DNA from: Phycisphaerae bacterium
GTDB lineage: Bacteria; Planctomycetota; Phycisphaerae; UBA1845; PWPN01
Direction of reading: 5' to 3'
DNA length: 55,466 nucleotides
NCBI GenBank assembly: GCA_012719955.1
Contig: JAAXZI010000231.1
Coordinates: 1-55,466, forward strand
The position numbers were made by a program, and so were the translations under genes. The notes under the pieces were generated by a model that saw nothing but the letters and a program-made list of their open reading frames with translations, had not been told where the DNA came from and did no database searches. This document shows positions 43,811 through 52,198 of the stretch, piece after piece. How positions within the stretch are numbered: the stretch's first letter is position 1; every line of letters begins with the position of its first letter.

Positions 43811-44902
43811 ATGGCGCCTGTGCCCGCAGTCAGTGTTCTCGGCAGTGTCAGCTTCGGGTGGCTGCATGCGCAGGGCGGGTTCGTGTTTGACGAGGCGTTC
43901 TTCATGGATCCGCGCGTGCGGATGCAGCGCGAGCGGGAGATCAATGCTTTTGTCGCCCGTCGCTTTCCGAACGACCCGATCTACAACATGGAGGCGTGCC
44001 TCGTGCAGGTCGAGGGCCGCCGCCGGCCGGTGATGCTGGTGGGGGGCTTGCAGCCGAACCTGATCCTCGGTGCGGCCGTGGGGGCGAAATGGGTCTTCTA
44101 CGGCGACAAAGACCCGGACATGACGCCTACGCCGCTGGCGGAGATTCAGGACCTCTCGGCCCTGTGGAACATCGACTGGGCGAGGACCTGGCCCATCAGC
44201 CTCTTCCTGGAGCAGATCGCCCGCCTGCGCGAAGCCGCAGGCAGCGACCGCACGATCGTCCCGCCGTTTTTCTGGGACACCACCGGGCGGGCCACGATCC
44301 ACGGGATCATAACCACTGCCCAGAAGCTCATGGGCGAGCGCATTTTTCTGGAGATGACCGACCATCCGGCATTTGCACACGAGTTCTTCGCCTGGATCGC
44401 GGACGCGTACGTAAAGCTGATCCATCTGTTCGCGGATGCGGCCGCTATGCCCGTGAGCGGCCTGCACGTCGGCGATTGTGCGCTGTGCATGATCGATCCG
44501 GGCCAGTTCACCGAGTTCGTTCTGCCGCACTTGAACATGTTTGCCGATCGGGTGGGCCCGCTGCGGTTGCATTCCTGCGGACACTCCGACCATCTGCTGG
44601 ATGTATTCGCGCAGGTAAAGAATCTCTGTTCGCTGAACGTGGGCGGCAACACCAGCGTGGCCGGGATCCGGGCACGTTTCGGCCCCTTGCGGATCGAACT
44701 GCTGCCGGACATCCAGTTGCTCACCTTCGGCACGCCGGCGGAGGTGGACGCCTGGGTGCGACGCAGCGTCGAAGAAAATGGCGGGGGCGAGCTGGAGTTT
44801 CAGTATCATCTCGACTACGCTCAACCCGAAGCCAATTGCCTGCAGATCCATAGGACGCTGGAGGCGCTGGGAATGCCCAGGCCGCGGGTGGAAGTGTACT
44901 GA
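43811..44902 (+). CDS. URO-D family protein (uroporphyrinogen decarboxylase/methyltransferase-like), new start after a palindrome
   Basis: 363 residues; AGGAG lies 6 bases before the ATG, so the truncated gene may still be translated. The (beta/alpha)8 barrel pattern of URO-D-like corrinoid methyltransferases is visible: LEMTDHPAFAHEFFAWIADAYV, GLHVGDCALCMIDPGQFTEFVLPH, the zinc-ligand-like LHSCGHSD, LNVGGNTSV and FGTPAEVDAWVRR. The first about 20 residues of the family are missing and encoded separately upstream (43624-43701). Substrate unknown; many planctomycete paralogues exist outside haem synthesis. It might be a methyltransferase or merely a relic. Confidence 0.85.
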   Translation: MAPVPAVSVLGSVSFGWLHAQGGFVFDEAFFMDPRVRMQREREINAFVARRFPNDPIYNMEACLVQVEGRRRPVMLVGGLQPNLILGAAVGAKWVFYGDKDPDMTPTPLAEIQDLSALWNIDWARTWPISLFLEQIARLREAAGSDRTIVPPFFWDTTGRATIHGIITTAQKLMGERIFLEMTDHPAFAHEFFAWIADAYVKLIHLFADAAAMPVSGLHVGDCALCMIDPGQFTEFVLPHLNMFADRVGPLRLHSCGHSDHLLDVFAQVKNLCSLNVGGNTSVAGIRARFGPLRIELLPDIQLLTFGTPAEVDAWVRRSVEENGGGELEFQYHLDYAQPEANCLQIHRTLEALGMPRPRVEVY

Positions 44903-44925
44903 GCCGGAAAACGCAGGTGTGCGAA

Positions 44926-45070
44926 GTGAGAAGTGAGAGGTGAGAAGTGAGAAAGCGTTGGTGCCGTTGAGGCGAGAATCCTTGCTCGCCCTGGCTCTGG
45001 GGGGAATCCTTTCCCGTGGCCGTCATTGAGAACCAAAAACTGAGAACTGAAAACTGAGAACTGAGAACTA
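44926..45070 (+). repeat. GAGAAGT and AACTGAG runs between the URO-D and PL8 genes
   Basis: GTGCGAAGTGAGAAGTGAGAGGTGAGAAGTG is found at 44926-44958 (shown here as its unit pattern GAGAAGT) and AACTGAGAACTG units at 45029-45070. Between them about 70 unique bases. The pair of run types repeats the arrangement after asnA. Confidence 0.65.
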
Positions 45071-45077
45071 ATCACTC

Positions 45078-47360
45078 ATGCAAGCCAAGTTGATTGCCCT
45101 GTGTATTTCATCCCTTGTGACGACCTCAATACTCCGCGCAGACGACCTCTACCACATACAGAGGGATGAACTTCAACAGATCAAGCGCCGGATGGTGGAC
45201 GAATGGACCTATCGCAACCTGCCGGATTCGCCGCTTCTGCGCGACCAGGTGAAGTGGCTGGACGCCCGTGTGGATAAATGGCTGGCGGCCGAAGGCGGCT
45301 ACTGGTCGAGATGGAAGGAGATCGGTCATCCGGAGATCACGCTGACCGCGGCGGCCTTTGCGGTTCCCAAAGAGCTGGCCCGGGTATATACCATGCCCGC
45401 CAGCCGGCATCATCGCAGTCCTCAGGTGCGCACGGCGATCGAGGATGGCCTTAAATATCTGCAGACCTTCGCGTATCCGGGCTGCCCACAGCCGGGCAAC
45501 TGGTGGGCCTGGCAGATCGGTATGCCCATGAGCCTGATTCCTCTCTGCATGATGCTGGAAAAGGATCTCGATCCGGAGCTGCTGCGTCGCGAGATCGAAA
45601 CCGTCGAATACCTGCTCAAGATGCAGGATGACGTCAAGCTGACCGGTGGTTTCATCCGGCCCGAGAAGCCGGCCGCCGCCGGGACGGACATGAACAAGCT
45701 CTGGCATCACCGGCTACGGCTGGAATTTGCGGTTCTGGTGGAGAACCCGGCCGCGGCGGGCAAATGGGCGCATGCGGCGTTTGGCGAGATGGGGCCGCCT
45801 GGCAGCGAGGCCCTCCAGGCCGACTGGAGCTACAAGTTCCATGGCGCCAATCCCATGTGGGCCTATGGACGCGCCTTTCTGCTCGAATATGCGCTGCTCA
45901 TCGGACGCTACGAAGGCACCTACCTGGGGCCTTCGGCGGAACAGATGGAGTGGTACGCGGGCATGCTGGAGCACTTCGTGGACGGCTTTCTCTATCGCGG
46001 TCGGATTTGCCCGGCCATGATCGGACGGGAGATCTCGCGCGGACCGCGCATGCAGGAGAACGCTTATATCCTGGCTTCGCTGGCGATCATGGCCCGAAGC
46101 AAGCACCCGCGGGCCGAAGATTTCGCCCGCCGGTTTCACCGCGAGAGGCGGCTGATCGACCCCGGCTCGGATTCGAGTCCGCGCAAGTCGGAGGCGGAGA
46201 ATCTCCGTCTGTGGCACGTGGCAGCCCATGTGGCCGGCGTGCCGGCCGTTGACCCCGCGCCGCCGGTAAACGACGTGTTTGCCTATCCGGACAGCGATTT
46301 CCTCCAGGTGACCCGGCCGGACTGGGCGGTGGGCATCAAGCTGCACTCCCGCCGGAACGCCGGCTATGAGTCCATCAACGGTGAGAATCTCCAGGGCTGG
46401 TTTCTGAGCCACGGCTCGACCTTCTACTATCTTCGCGGCGACGAATGGGACGGCTGCTGGCCGACGCTGGACTGGACCCGACTGCCGGGAACAACCGTCT
46501 GCACGGAAGTCAAAGGGCAGAATCAGTCGCCCTTTGTCGGCGTGCTGCGCGGTTCCAGTCAGGTGACGCTGGCCGCCATGGAGATGAAGTGCGAGGGCTT
46601 CACCGCGCGCAAGTCGTGGCTGGTGGACGGCGATGCCATCGTGTGCCTGGGCAGCGGGATCGACGGCCCCGGCCGGGTGGAAACGACGGTGATCAACCAG
46701 CCCGAAGCCCCAGGGAGGAACACAACTGAGCCCGAAGCGCCAGCGAGGGACGCGATTGAGCCCGAAGCGCAAGCGAGGGAGTCCGATACAAGGGCCTTGC
46801 TGCTCCTGGACAACCAGCCCGCGCCCGCGGAGCCGTTCGACAGGGTGATAAACGTCCGAAGCATCTGGTTCCAGAATGTCGGTTACGTATTTCCCGGCGG
46901 GGCGAAGGTGCGCGTGCTGCGCGGGCCGCGGAGCTCCGACTGGAGCTCTATCCGCGACCCCAAGCGTCACGAGCGGGGCAAGACCGTTACGCACCACTAC
47001 CTGACCGTGGTGATCGAGCACGGCCCCGAGGCGCGGGACTACTGCTACGTGATGCTGCCCAACGTAGAGCCGGCCAACTGGCCGAAGCAGGCTGATGCGG
47101 CCCTGCAACGCTATGCGACGAGCACGGATGGACCGCACATCGTGCGCACCAGTGACGGGCAGGTGGAGTCGGTGGTCCTGTGGACGGCCGGTCAAGCCGG
47201 CGATCTGCAGGCCGATCGCGGCTGCATGACGTTGCGCATCGGCGAAGAACGATGGGCGACGGACCCCGCCTGGGTCGAGAAGCCGTTATCATTGAACATC
47301 GCCGGCAAGGCCATCACGCTTCCGACGGCCAGGGGCCGGGCGGTGCGCATTGAGAAGTGA
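45078..47360 (+). CDS. Polysaccharide lyase family 8-like secreted protein
   Basis: 760 residues with signal peptide MQAKLIALCISSLVTTSILRA less its last residue. The N-terminal alpha/alpha toroid includes NWWAWQIGMPMSL and ADWSYKFHGANPMWAYG, the usual sites of PL8 active-site Trp, Asn, His and Tyr residues. The central beta-sandwich block SRRNAGYESINGENLQGW, then HGSTFYYLRGDEWDG and WPTLDWTRLPGTT is highly characteristic. Relatives cleave hyaluronan, chondroitin or xanthan by beta-elimination. An odd insertion of about 30 residues rich in EPEAPAR-type units lies at 46700-46790, made by a 30-bp DNA repeat. The stop codon lies in a GAGAAGTGA string. Confidence 0.88.
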   Translation: MQAKLIALCISSLVTTSILRADDLYHIQRDELQQIKRRMVDEWTYRNLPDSPLLRDQVKWLDARVDKWLAAEGGYWSRWKEIGHPEITLTAAAFAVPKELARVYTMPASRHHRSPQVRTAIEDGLKYLQTFAYPGCPQPGNWWAWQIGMPMSLIPLCMMLEKDLDPELLRREIETVEYLLKMQDDVKLTGGFIRPEKPAAAGTDMNKLWHHRLRLEFAVLVENPAAAGKWAHAAFGEMGPPGSEALQADWSYKFHGANPMWAYGRAFLLEYALLIGRYEGTYLGPSAEQMEWYAGMLEHFVDGFLYRGRICPAMIGREISRGPRMQENAYILASLAIMARSKHPRAEDFARRFHRERRLIDPGSDSSPRKSEAENLRLWHVAAHVAGVPAVDPAPPVNDVFAYPDSDFLQVTRPDWAVGIKLHSRRNAGYESINGENLQGWFLSHGSTFYYLRGDEWDGCWPTLDWTRLPGTTVCTEVKGQNQSPFVGVLRGSSQVTLAAMEMKCEGFTARKSWLVDGDAIVCLGSGIDGPGRVETTVINQPEAPGRNTTEPEAPARDAIEPEAQARESDTRALLLLDNQPAPAEPFDRVINVRSIWFQNVGYVFPGGAKVRVLRGPRSSDWSSIRDPKRHERGKTVTHHYLTVVIEHGPEARDYCYVMLPNVEPANWPKQADAALQRYATSTDGPHIVRTSDGQVESVVLWTAGQAGDLQADRGCMTLRIGEERWATDPAWVEKPLSLNIAGKAITLPTARGRAVRIEK
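46700..46780 (+). repeat. GAGCCCGAAGCGCcAGCGAGGGA repeats inside the PL8 gene
   Basis: Three units with 30-bp period: about 46700-46717 (degenerate), 46728-46750 and 46758-46780. A fourth copy (GAGCCCGAATCGCGAGCG...) is outside the gene at 49137-49159. Within the lyase they encode NQPEAPGRNT, TEPEAPARDA and IEPEAQARES in frame. Confidence 0.85.
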
Positions 47361-47590
47361 GGGTGGCCCACCTCTTTTGAGGTAGGTTCTCGATTTTTTC
47401 AGCATTAAGGGAAGCGGATTACGTCGATTATCCGCCCAACCCATGACTCTCCAAAATCGCGAGCCCAGGTTCGGAGAACCTGGGCCACCCGGCTTGAGCA
47501 ATAATGGGTGGCCCATCTCTCCAGAGAGGGGACGGACCTCACCCCTTCCGGGTGGCCCACCTCTTCAGAGGTGGGTTCACGATTTCTGAG
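47361..47590. repeat. Four hairpin repeats with a conserved GGGTGGCCCA head
   Basis: Copies at 47361-47397, 47506-47533, 47550-47586 (plus orientation) and 47453-47490 (inverted). Each has GGGTGGCCCA, then a short stem-loop (ACCTC/GAGGT, CTCTC/GAGAG, ACCTC/GAGGT, AGGTTC/GAACCT), and three end in a C-G-A-T-T-T tail. The rest of this 408-bp region between convergent genes (to 47768) has no gene. Confidence 0.75.
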
Positions 47591-47768
47591 GCCCAATTTG
47601 CCGCCAGCCGCAACTGCTGCTGATGATACAAGCGGGAGGCGCACCAGGCAGTCCTTCAACTCAGGACTGCGGCTATGCAAGAACTTCCCGCCGGGGCAGC
47701 GGTGCTCGACCGGAAGGCCCCGCAGCGAATCATCACCCCGTGGGCGCCATTGCAGCAGCCAATCTCGT

Positions 47769-48878
47769 TTACTTCAGCCATTCGGCGAGCTCCTGTTCAT
47801 TCTCGATGAACGTGGCCGTTGGCGTGTCTTTGGACCAGTCCGCCACGCCCAGGCGGATATGTCCACCGGAGAACGCTGCCAGCAGCGAGCGGTCGCCTTT
47901 GTCCTTGACGACTTCCACTCCGGTTGCATCCGGCCAGAATTCCCGCCCGGTGGACCAGTCGAAGCGGTCCAGCCGGCCGCTGGTGAGGATCCATTGCCGG
48001 ATCGGTTTGTCCTGGATAACCGCTTTGAAAATGAGATGCCAGCGTCCGCGCCGGTACACCGGGCAGGCGGATTCGAGGCTGCCTTGCTTGTGGCCGCCCT
48101 CCAGTCGGGGCTCGTAGCCGGTGTTCGGGCCGGCGATGATCGGGCCGTGGTCGCGCCAGGTTTTCAGGTCGGCCGTGCTGGCCAGTGCGATGCAGGATGC
48201 GCCTTCTTTTGTGTTGGCCGTGTAGGTCATCCAGATACGGCCCTCGTGTTCGACCAGGTACGGATCGCGGCAGCTCGAGATGCGATCTTCCCGCCAGAAG
48301 CACCAGTCGCCCCCGCGGAACGGGTAGATCGGGTTGCTCTCCCATCGCTTCCAGGTGAACAGGTCCTGGCTGGAGGCCAAGCCGATGTTCTGGGAGAGAT
48401 GCCGGTTGACGCCCGTGTAGGCCATCACGTACTCGTCGCCACGTTTCAATATGGACGGCGCCCACAGGTGCCCGTCTTCCCAACTGTCCGGCCGTACCAT
48501 CAAGGCCGGGTCGTGTACGGTCCAGTCCACGAAGTTCGCCGTGGATGCATGGCCGAAGTAGGTCTCGTGGCCGGGGTAGAAGGGCGTCCCCTCCTGCAGC
48601 CGGCGCTCAATGTAGAAGAAGTGGTAGCGACTCTCGCGTTCGGCCACGGCGAAGTCGGCCACGCTGCCGCCCACCGGCCGGAAGCCGATCTTCAGATCCA
48701 CCTTGCGGTTGCGGTAACGTTCCATGCGCATGGCCAGGAGCCGCTCTTCGAAGTCGATGATACTCGTCGAAGGGGTGGTCTGGGCCGCGGCCCGCCGGCT
48801 GAGGATCAACCCCGCGACGGAAGTACCCGCCGCCTGCAACAAACCACGTCGTGTCAAGGCATCAACTCTCTTGCTCAT
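47769..48878 (-). CDS. Tat-exported beta-propeller glycoside hydrolase (GH43/GH32-like)
   Basis: 369 residues with a twin-Arg signal (LTRRGLLQAAGTSVAGLIL). The mature protein has repeated propeller-blade signatures: HFFYIERRL, WTVHDPALMV, WEDGHLWAPSILKRGDEYVMAYTG, SQDLFTWKRWESNPI, CRDPYLVEHEGRIWMTYTA, ADLKTWRDHGP and SACPVYRRGRWHLIFKA. Acidic residues in the RDPYL and ESACP blocks are probable catalytic or stabiliser residues of GH43/GH32/GH117-type enzymes, though I cannot assign the family. Its ATG overlaps the stop of a zinc-ribbon gene (ATGA), so the two are co-translated. Confidence 0.75.
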   Translation of the reverse strand: MSKRVDALTRRGLLQAAGTSVAGLILSRRAAAQTTPSTSIIDFEERLLAMRMERYRNRKVDLKIGFRPVGGSVADFAVAERESRYHFFYIERRLQEGTPFYPGHETYFGHASTANFVDWTVHDPALMVRPDSWEDGHLWAPSILKRGDEYVMAYTGVNRHLSQNIGLASSQDLFTWKRWESNPIYPFRGGDWCFWREDRISSCRDPYLVEHEGRIWMTYTANTKEGASCIALASTADLKTWRDHGPIIAGPNTGYEPRLEGGHKQGSLESACPVYRRGRWHLIFKAVIQDKPIRQWILTSGRLDRFDWSTGREFWPDATGVEVVKDKGDRSLLAAFSGGHIRLGVADWSKDTPTATFIENEQELAEWLK

Positions 48879-49111
48879 GCTTCACCAAACTCCGCTGGAA
48901 TTCTTCCATGCTCCTGATGCACTGTAAGGCCTCTTGGCCGTCGTGGAAAAACGTTCGGCTGGGCAGTCTTACCACGTGGTGCAATGACTTGCCATCGGCG
49001 GTCCAACTGCGTGCCGCATTCGGGGCAGCGGCATTCGACCGGCATTGTTTCCAGCGAGTAGTCGCACCGCGGGCAGAACTCCAGAAGCTTGTCCGGAGCG
49101 ATCTTGTCCAT
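48875..49111 (-). CDS. Small zinc-ribbon protein coupled to the propeller hydrolase
   Basis: 78 residues; GGAG lies 6 bases before the ATG at 49111. CPRCDYSLETMPVECRCPECG carries two CxxC pairs in a zinc-ribbon arrangement typical of small planctomycete proteins. The C-terminal part is basic. The stop overlaps the start of the downstream hydrolase gene by 4 bases. No signal peptide, so it is probably cytoplasmic. No function is proposed; it might be a regulator or a short leader-type gene whose translation sets that of the hydrolase. Confidence 0.65.
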   Translation of the reverse strand: MDKIAPDKLLEFCPRCDYSLETMPVECRCPECGTQLDRRWQVIAPRGKTAQPNVFPRRPRGLTVHQEHGRIPAEFGEA

Positions 49112-49136
49112 TGCCCACTCCATCGTTTCGCGCCCT

Positions 49137-49159
49137 GAGCCCGAATCGCGAGCGAGGGA
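49137..49159 (+). repeat. Extra copy of the GAGCCCGAA...GCGAGGGA repeat
   Basis: GAGCCCGAATCGCGAGCGAG plus GGA, matching the repeat units inside the PL8 gene at 46728-46780. Confidence 0.8.
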
Positions 49160-49326
49160 TTCTTGTGCAGGCATCCCCCTGGCTGGCGCTTTGCCCAGTC
49201 AGGCCGCGCCCGCTCCTGCTCCAAGCCCGGCACGCTGATCATACCCGCTATACCTTCGCGCCCGCCAGATGCGGCTCTATAATCGTCCCTCAGTTGCGAA
49301 GGCGGTTCCTGACAGGAGGTGCGGAT

Positions 49327-50385
49327 ATGAGCAGGCTGGATCACATGACCCGACGGGGATTCCTGGCGGCGGCGGGCGGCATCGCGGCGGCCGGTCCACT
49401 GAAACTGGCGACTCCGCTGTTCGCCCAGTCTCCGGCCGTTGCTCCGGCCGGCGCTGCGCCCAGCCGGGTGGCGCTGGTGCAGGGCGAGTCCCGTCCGGCC
49501 ATCATCTTCGACGCCCTCAAGCGCATCGAGGCTGATATCCGCCGCGGGCTGGCCGGCAAGAAGCGAATCATCATCAAGCCCAACATGGTGGTGACGACCA
49601 ACCAACTGGCCGCGACTCATGCCGACTGCATCGAGGGGATGCTGGAATACTTCTCGTCCCTTTTCAAGGGTGAGATTCTTATCGCGGAATCATCCGCCAA
49701 CGGCCCCGCCGGCGAGGGCTATGATCATTACAAGTACGTGGCCGTGGCCGACAAGTACAAGGCCCGGCTGGTCGACCTGGACCACGAACCGGTCGTGACC
49801 GAGCATATCGTCAATGAGCGTTACCGTCCCACGCCGCTGCGGCTCTGCAAGATGCTGATGGATCCGGAGGCCTACGTGGTCTCCGCCGCGATGCTCAAGA
49901 CGCACGACCGGGCCGTGGTCACGCTCTCGCTCAAGAATCTGGTGGTGGGCGCGATCGGCAAAGACCCTGGCTTTCGCTGGGGTAAGGGCAGCAAGGGTGT
50001 CTCCGACAAGCATCTGGTTCATGGCGGCCGGAAGAACGAGGGCATCCACTACAACCTGTTCTCGCTGGCCAGGCGGCTCCGGCCGGATCTGGCCGTCCTG
50101 GATGGCTTCCAGGGCATGGAGGGCAACGGCCCGGTGAACGGCACGCCGGTGGACCACCGGGTCGCGGTGGCCAGCACCGACTGGCTGGCCGCCGACCGGG
50201 TGGGTGTGGAACTGATGGGCTTCGACTTCGCGAAGGTTGGCTACCTCACCTTCTGCGCTAAGGCCGGCATGGGCCAGGCCGACCTGGAGAAGCTGGAGAT
50301 CCTCGGCGAGAAAGTCGCGCAGCTCGCCCGGAAGTACCGCCCGCACGATACCATCGAGCAGCAGTACAAGTGGATGGAGGGGTAA
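49327..50385 (+). CDS. Tat-exported DUF362 protein
   Basis: 352 residues; AGGAGG lies 7 bases before this ATG, and the long upstream frame is dropped. A twin-Arg signal (MTRRGFLAAAGGIAAAG) is present. The mature part matches DUF362: RVALVQGESRPAI, KRIIIKPNMVVTTN, ILIAESSANGP, YVVSAAMLKTHDRAVVTLSLKNLVVGAI, LAVLDGFQGMEGNGPVNGTP and DWLAADRVGVELMGFD. DUF362 proteins often carry ferredoxin domains, but none is seen here. Their role is unknown; some sit near iron-sulfur or sugar metabolism genes. Confidence 0.88.
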   Translation: MSRLDHMTRRGFLAAAGGIAAAGPLKLATPLFAQSPAVAPAGAAPSRVALVQGESRPAIIFDALKRIEADIRRGLAGKKRIIIKPNMVVTTNQLAATHADCIEGMLEYFSSLFKGEILIAESSANGPAGEGYDHYKYVAVADKYKARLVDLDHEPVVTEHIVNERYRPTPLRLCKMLMDPEAYVVSAAMLKTHDRAVVTLSLKNLVVGAIGKDPGFRWGKGSKGVSDKHLVHGGRKNEGIHYNLFSLARRLRPDLAVLDGFQGMEGNGPVNGTPVDHRVAVASTDWLAADRVGVELMGFDFAKVGYLTFCAKAGMGQADLEKLEILGEKVAQLARKYRPHDTIEQQYKWMEG

Positions 50386-50388
50386 TCC

Positions 50389-50800
50389 GTGTCACCGGGC
50401 CTGCCAACCGTTTACCTGGATGCGACAATCCCCTCATTCTACTATGTTGACCAGCGATGAGACCATTCGCGAGCTCCAGGATCCGGGATATCCTGAGGAC
50501 AAACGGGCACGTTGTCTCGCTCTTGTTGCGGGTGTGCCTCGTCTCGCTGTAAATGCTGAGATACTCGACTTGGCAGGATACTACATTCAAGAGCGCATTA
50601 TGCCATCAGGCGATCCCGGGGATGCTCTGCATCTGGCGTTTGCGTCCTGGTATCGCATACAATATTTACTGACGTGGAACTACAGGCATTTGGCAAATGC
50701 CAACAAGTTCCGCCGTATTGAAGTGCTGAATGGGCGGAGAGGGCTGGCTTCTCCATTACTCGTTTCGCCGGCCCAATTGTTGGGGATCAACTATGCTTGA
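50389..50800 (+). pseudogene. Broken VapC-type PIN-domain toxin gene
   Basis: The first 23 codons from GTG 50389 encode the PIN start LPTVYLDATIPSFYYVDQR and then stop. The rest of a PIN protein follows in another frame from about 50444: TSDETIRELQDPGYPEDKR, then GDALHLAFASWYRIQYLLTW (acidic metal ligand) and NYRHLANANKFRR, ending with a PAQLLG tail. In intact relatives about 30 residues lie between the SFYY and TSxxxxxEL blocks; here they are missing. A deletion of about 90 bp with a frameshift explains it. The toxin is most likely inactive. Confidence 0.72.
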
Positions 50801-51020
50801 GATACCGACCCTCGATGAGCTTTATGAGATCCGGCGACGCTTGTCCGAAGAATGCGGTGGCGATCTGAATCGGTATGCAGAGATGCTGCAGCAGGTATCC
50901 CGCTCGTTTCCTGGCAGATATATCACGCAGCCATTTCCAGAACCAGCCCCGCCCGAGGCCGATATCTCCGGCGTGGAGTGCAGAAGCGACAGCCCCGAGT
51001 GCGTACAGGAAGCCCATTGA
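50793..51020 (+). CDS. Small protein downstream of the PIN toxin remnant, antitoxin-like
   Basis: 75 residues; its ATG overlaps the PIN stop by 8 bases (ATGCTTGA). IPTLDELYEIRRRLSEECGG with DLNRYAEMLQ is a helical pattern often seen in short partner proteins encoded after PIN toxins. The C-terminal part after ITQPFPEPAPP is Pro/Cys-rich and of unclear quality. It is likely an antitoxin or accessory left from a degraded toxin-antitoxin module. Confidence 0.6.
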   Translation: MLEIPTLDELYEIRRRLSEECGGDLNRYAEMLQQVSRSFPGRYITQPFPEPAPPEADISGVECRSDSPECVQEAH

Positions 51021-51041
51021 CCGACGTGCCCGCTACCTATC

Positions 51042-52034
51042 ATGCCGGCAAATCTGACACCTGATTACCAGAAGGCCGATCAGCGTTATCGCGAGGCGAC
51101 TACGCCCGCCGAGAAGCTCGCCGCGCTCGAAGAGATGCTGCGCACCCTGCCCAAGCACAAGGGCACGGAGAAGATGCAGGCCGAGCTCAAACGCAAGATC
51201 AGCGCGGCCCGCGAGGCGGTGACGGCCTCGAAGAAGGGCGGTGGGGGCAAGGACCCGTTTCACATTCCGCGCCAGGGGGCCGGGCAGGTCTTGCTGGCCG
51301 GCGCGCCCAACGTGGGCAAGTCGTCGATCGTCGGCGCGCTGACCAAGGCCCCGGTCAAGATCGCGGAGTTCCCCTTCAGCACGCATGAGCCTGTCCCCGG
51401 GATGGCCCTTTACGAAGATGTGCCCATCCAGCTTGTGGACACGCCGCCGATTACGGCCGAGCATGTTCCCCCCGGGTTCCTGGGAGCGGTGCATAACGCC
51501 GATCTCGTGGCCGTGGTGGTGAACCTGGCGGCCGACTCGCTTCTGGAGGACGCCGATCTGGTGCTGGGCCTGTTGCGCGACCGCCCCCTGCGGCTGATGT
51601 CCCGGCCGGTGCTTCCGCCGGCCGAGTCCGAAGGAACGCCGTGCAAGCGCGGGCTGGTCATCGCCACCGGGCTGGACGTGCCGGGGGCCGCGGACAACGT
51701 GGCCCTGCTGCGCGAGCTGCTCGACCCGGAGGTGCAGATTGTGCCCGTCTCAACCGCCTCGGGCGAAAACCTCAACGAGTTGATGAAGCTGCTGTTTGAT
51801 CTCCTGCACGTTCTGCGGGCCTACGCCAAGCCGCCGGGCAAGCCGCCGGACAAGAGTGCCCCGTTCATTCTGCCGATCGGCAGCACGGTTCTGGATCTGG
51901 CCAATCATATTCACGAGGACATCGCCGCCGGCTTCAAGTATGCCCGCGTCTGGGGCGAAGGCGTCTTTCCCGGCCAGCAGGTGCACCACGACCATATTCT
52001 GCACGACAAGGATGTGGTCGAGATCCACGTGTGA
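51042..52034 (+). CDS. DRG/Obg-related GTPase with TGS domain
   Basis: 330 residues. The ATG follows the antitoxin-like gene by 21 bases; no good ribosome site is seen. An N-terminal coiled coil (ADQRYREATTPAEKLAALEE) precedes the G domain: G1 GAPNVGKSS, G3 DTPP, a G4-like TGLD in place of NKxD, and G5-like VSTASGEN. The last 70 residues form a TGS domain (PFILPIGSTVLDLANHIHED, VHHDHILHDKDVVEIHV). Family members are ribosome- or RNA-linked GTPases. The atypical G4 could loosen nucleotide choice. Cytoplasmic. Confidence 0.88.
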   Translation: MPANLTPDYQKADQRYREATTPAEKLAALEEMLRTLPKHKGTEKMQAELKRKISAAREAVTASKKGGGGKDPFHIPRQGAGQVLLAGAPNVGKSSIVGALTKAPVKIAEFPFSTHEPVPGMALYEDVPIQLVDTPPITAEHVPPGFLGAVHNADLVAVVVNLAADSLLEDADLVLGLLRDRPLRLMSRPVLPPAESEGTPCKRGLVIATGLDVPGAADNVALLRELLDPEVQIVPVSTASGENLNELMKLLFDLLHVLRAYAKPPGKPPDKSAPFILPIGSTVLDLANHIHEDIAAGFKYARVWGEGVFPGQQVHHDHILHDKDVVEIHV

Positions 52035-52198
52035 CCCGGAAAGAATCTCAGAGGGACCGCCTTGGGAAAAACGCGAGAAGGGGGCCGGGCGGTCCGGCGG
52101 CGTGCCATTGCTCTTGAGCAGTGGCGCATGCCACGAGCCGCTGACAGCTCGAGAGTCGTGGCGCACAGGATCTGGCTTCTCAAGCAGGAGGATCCGTG

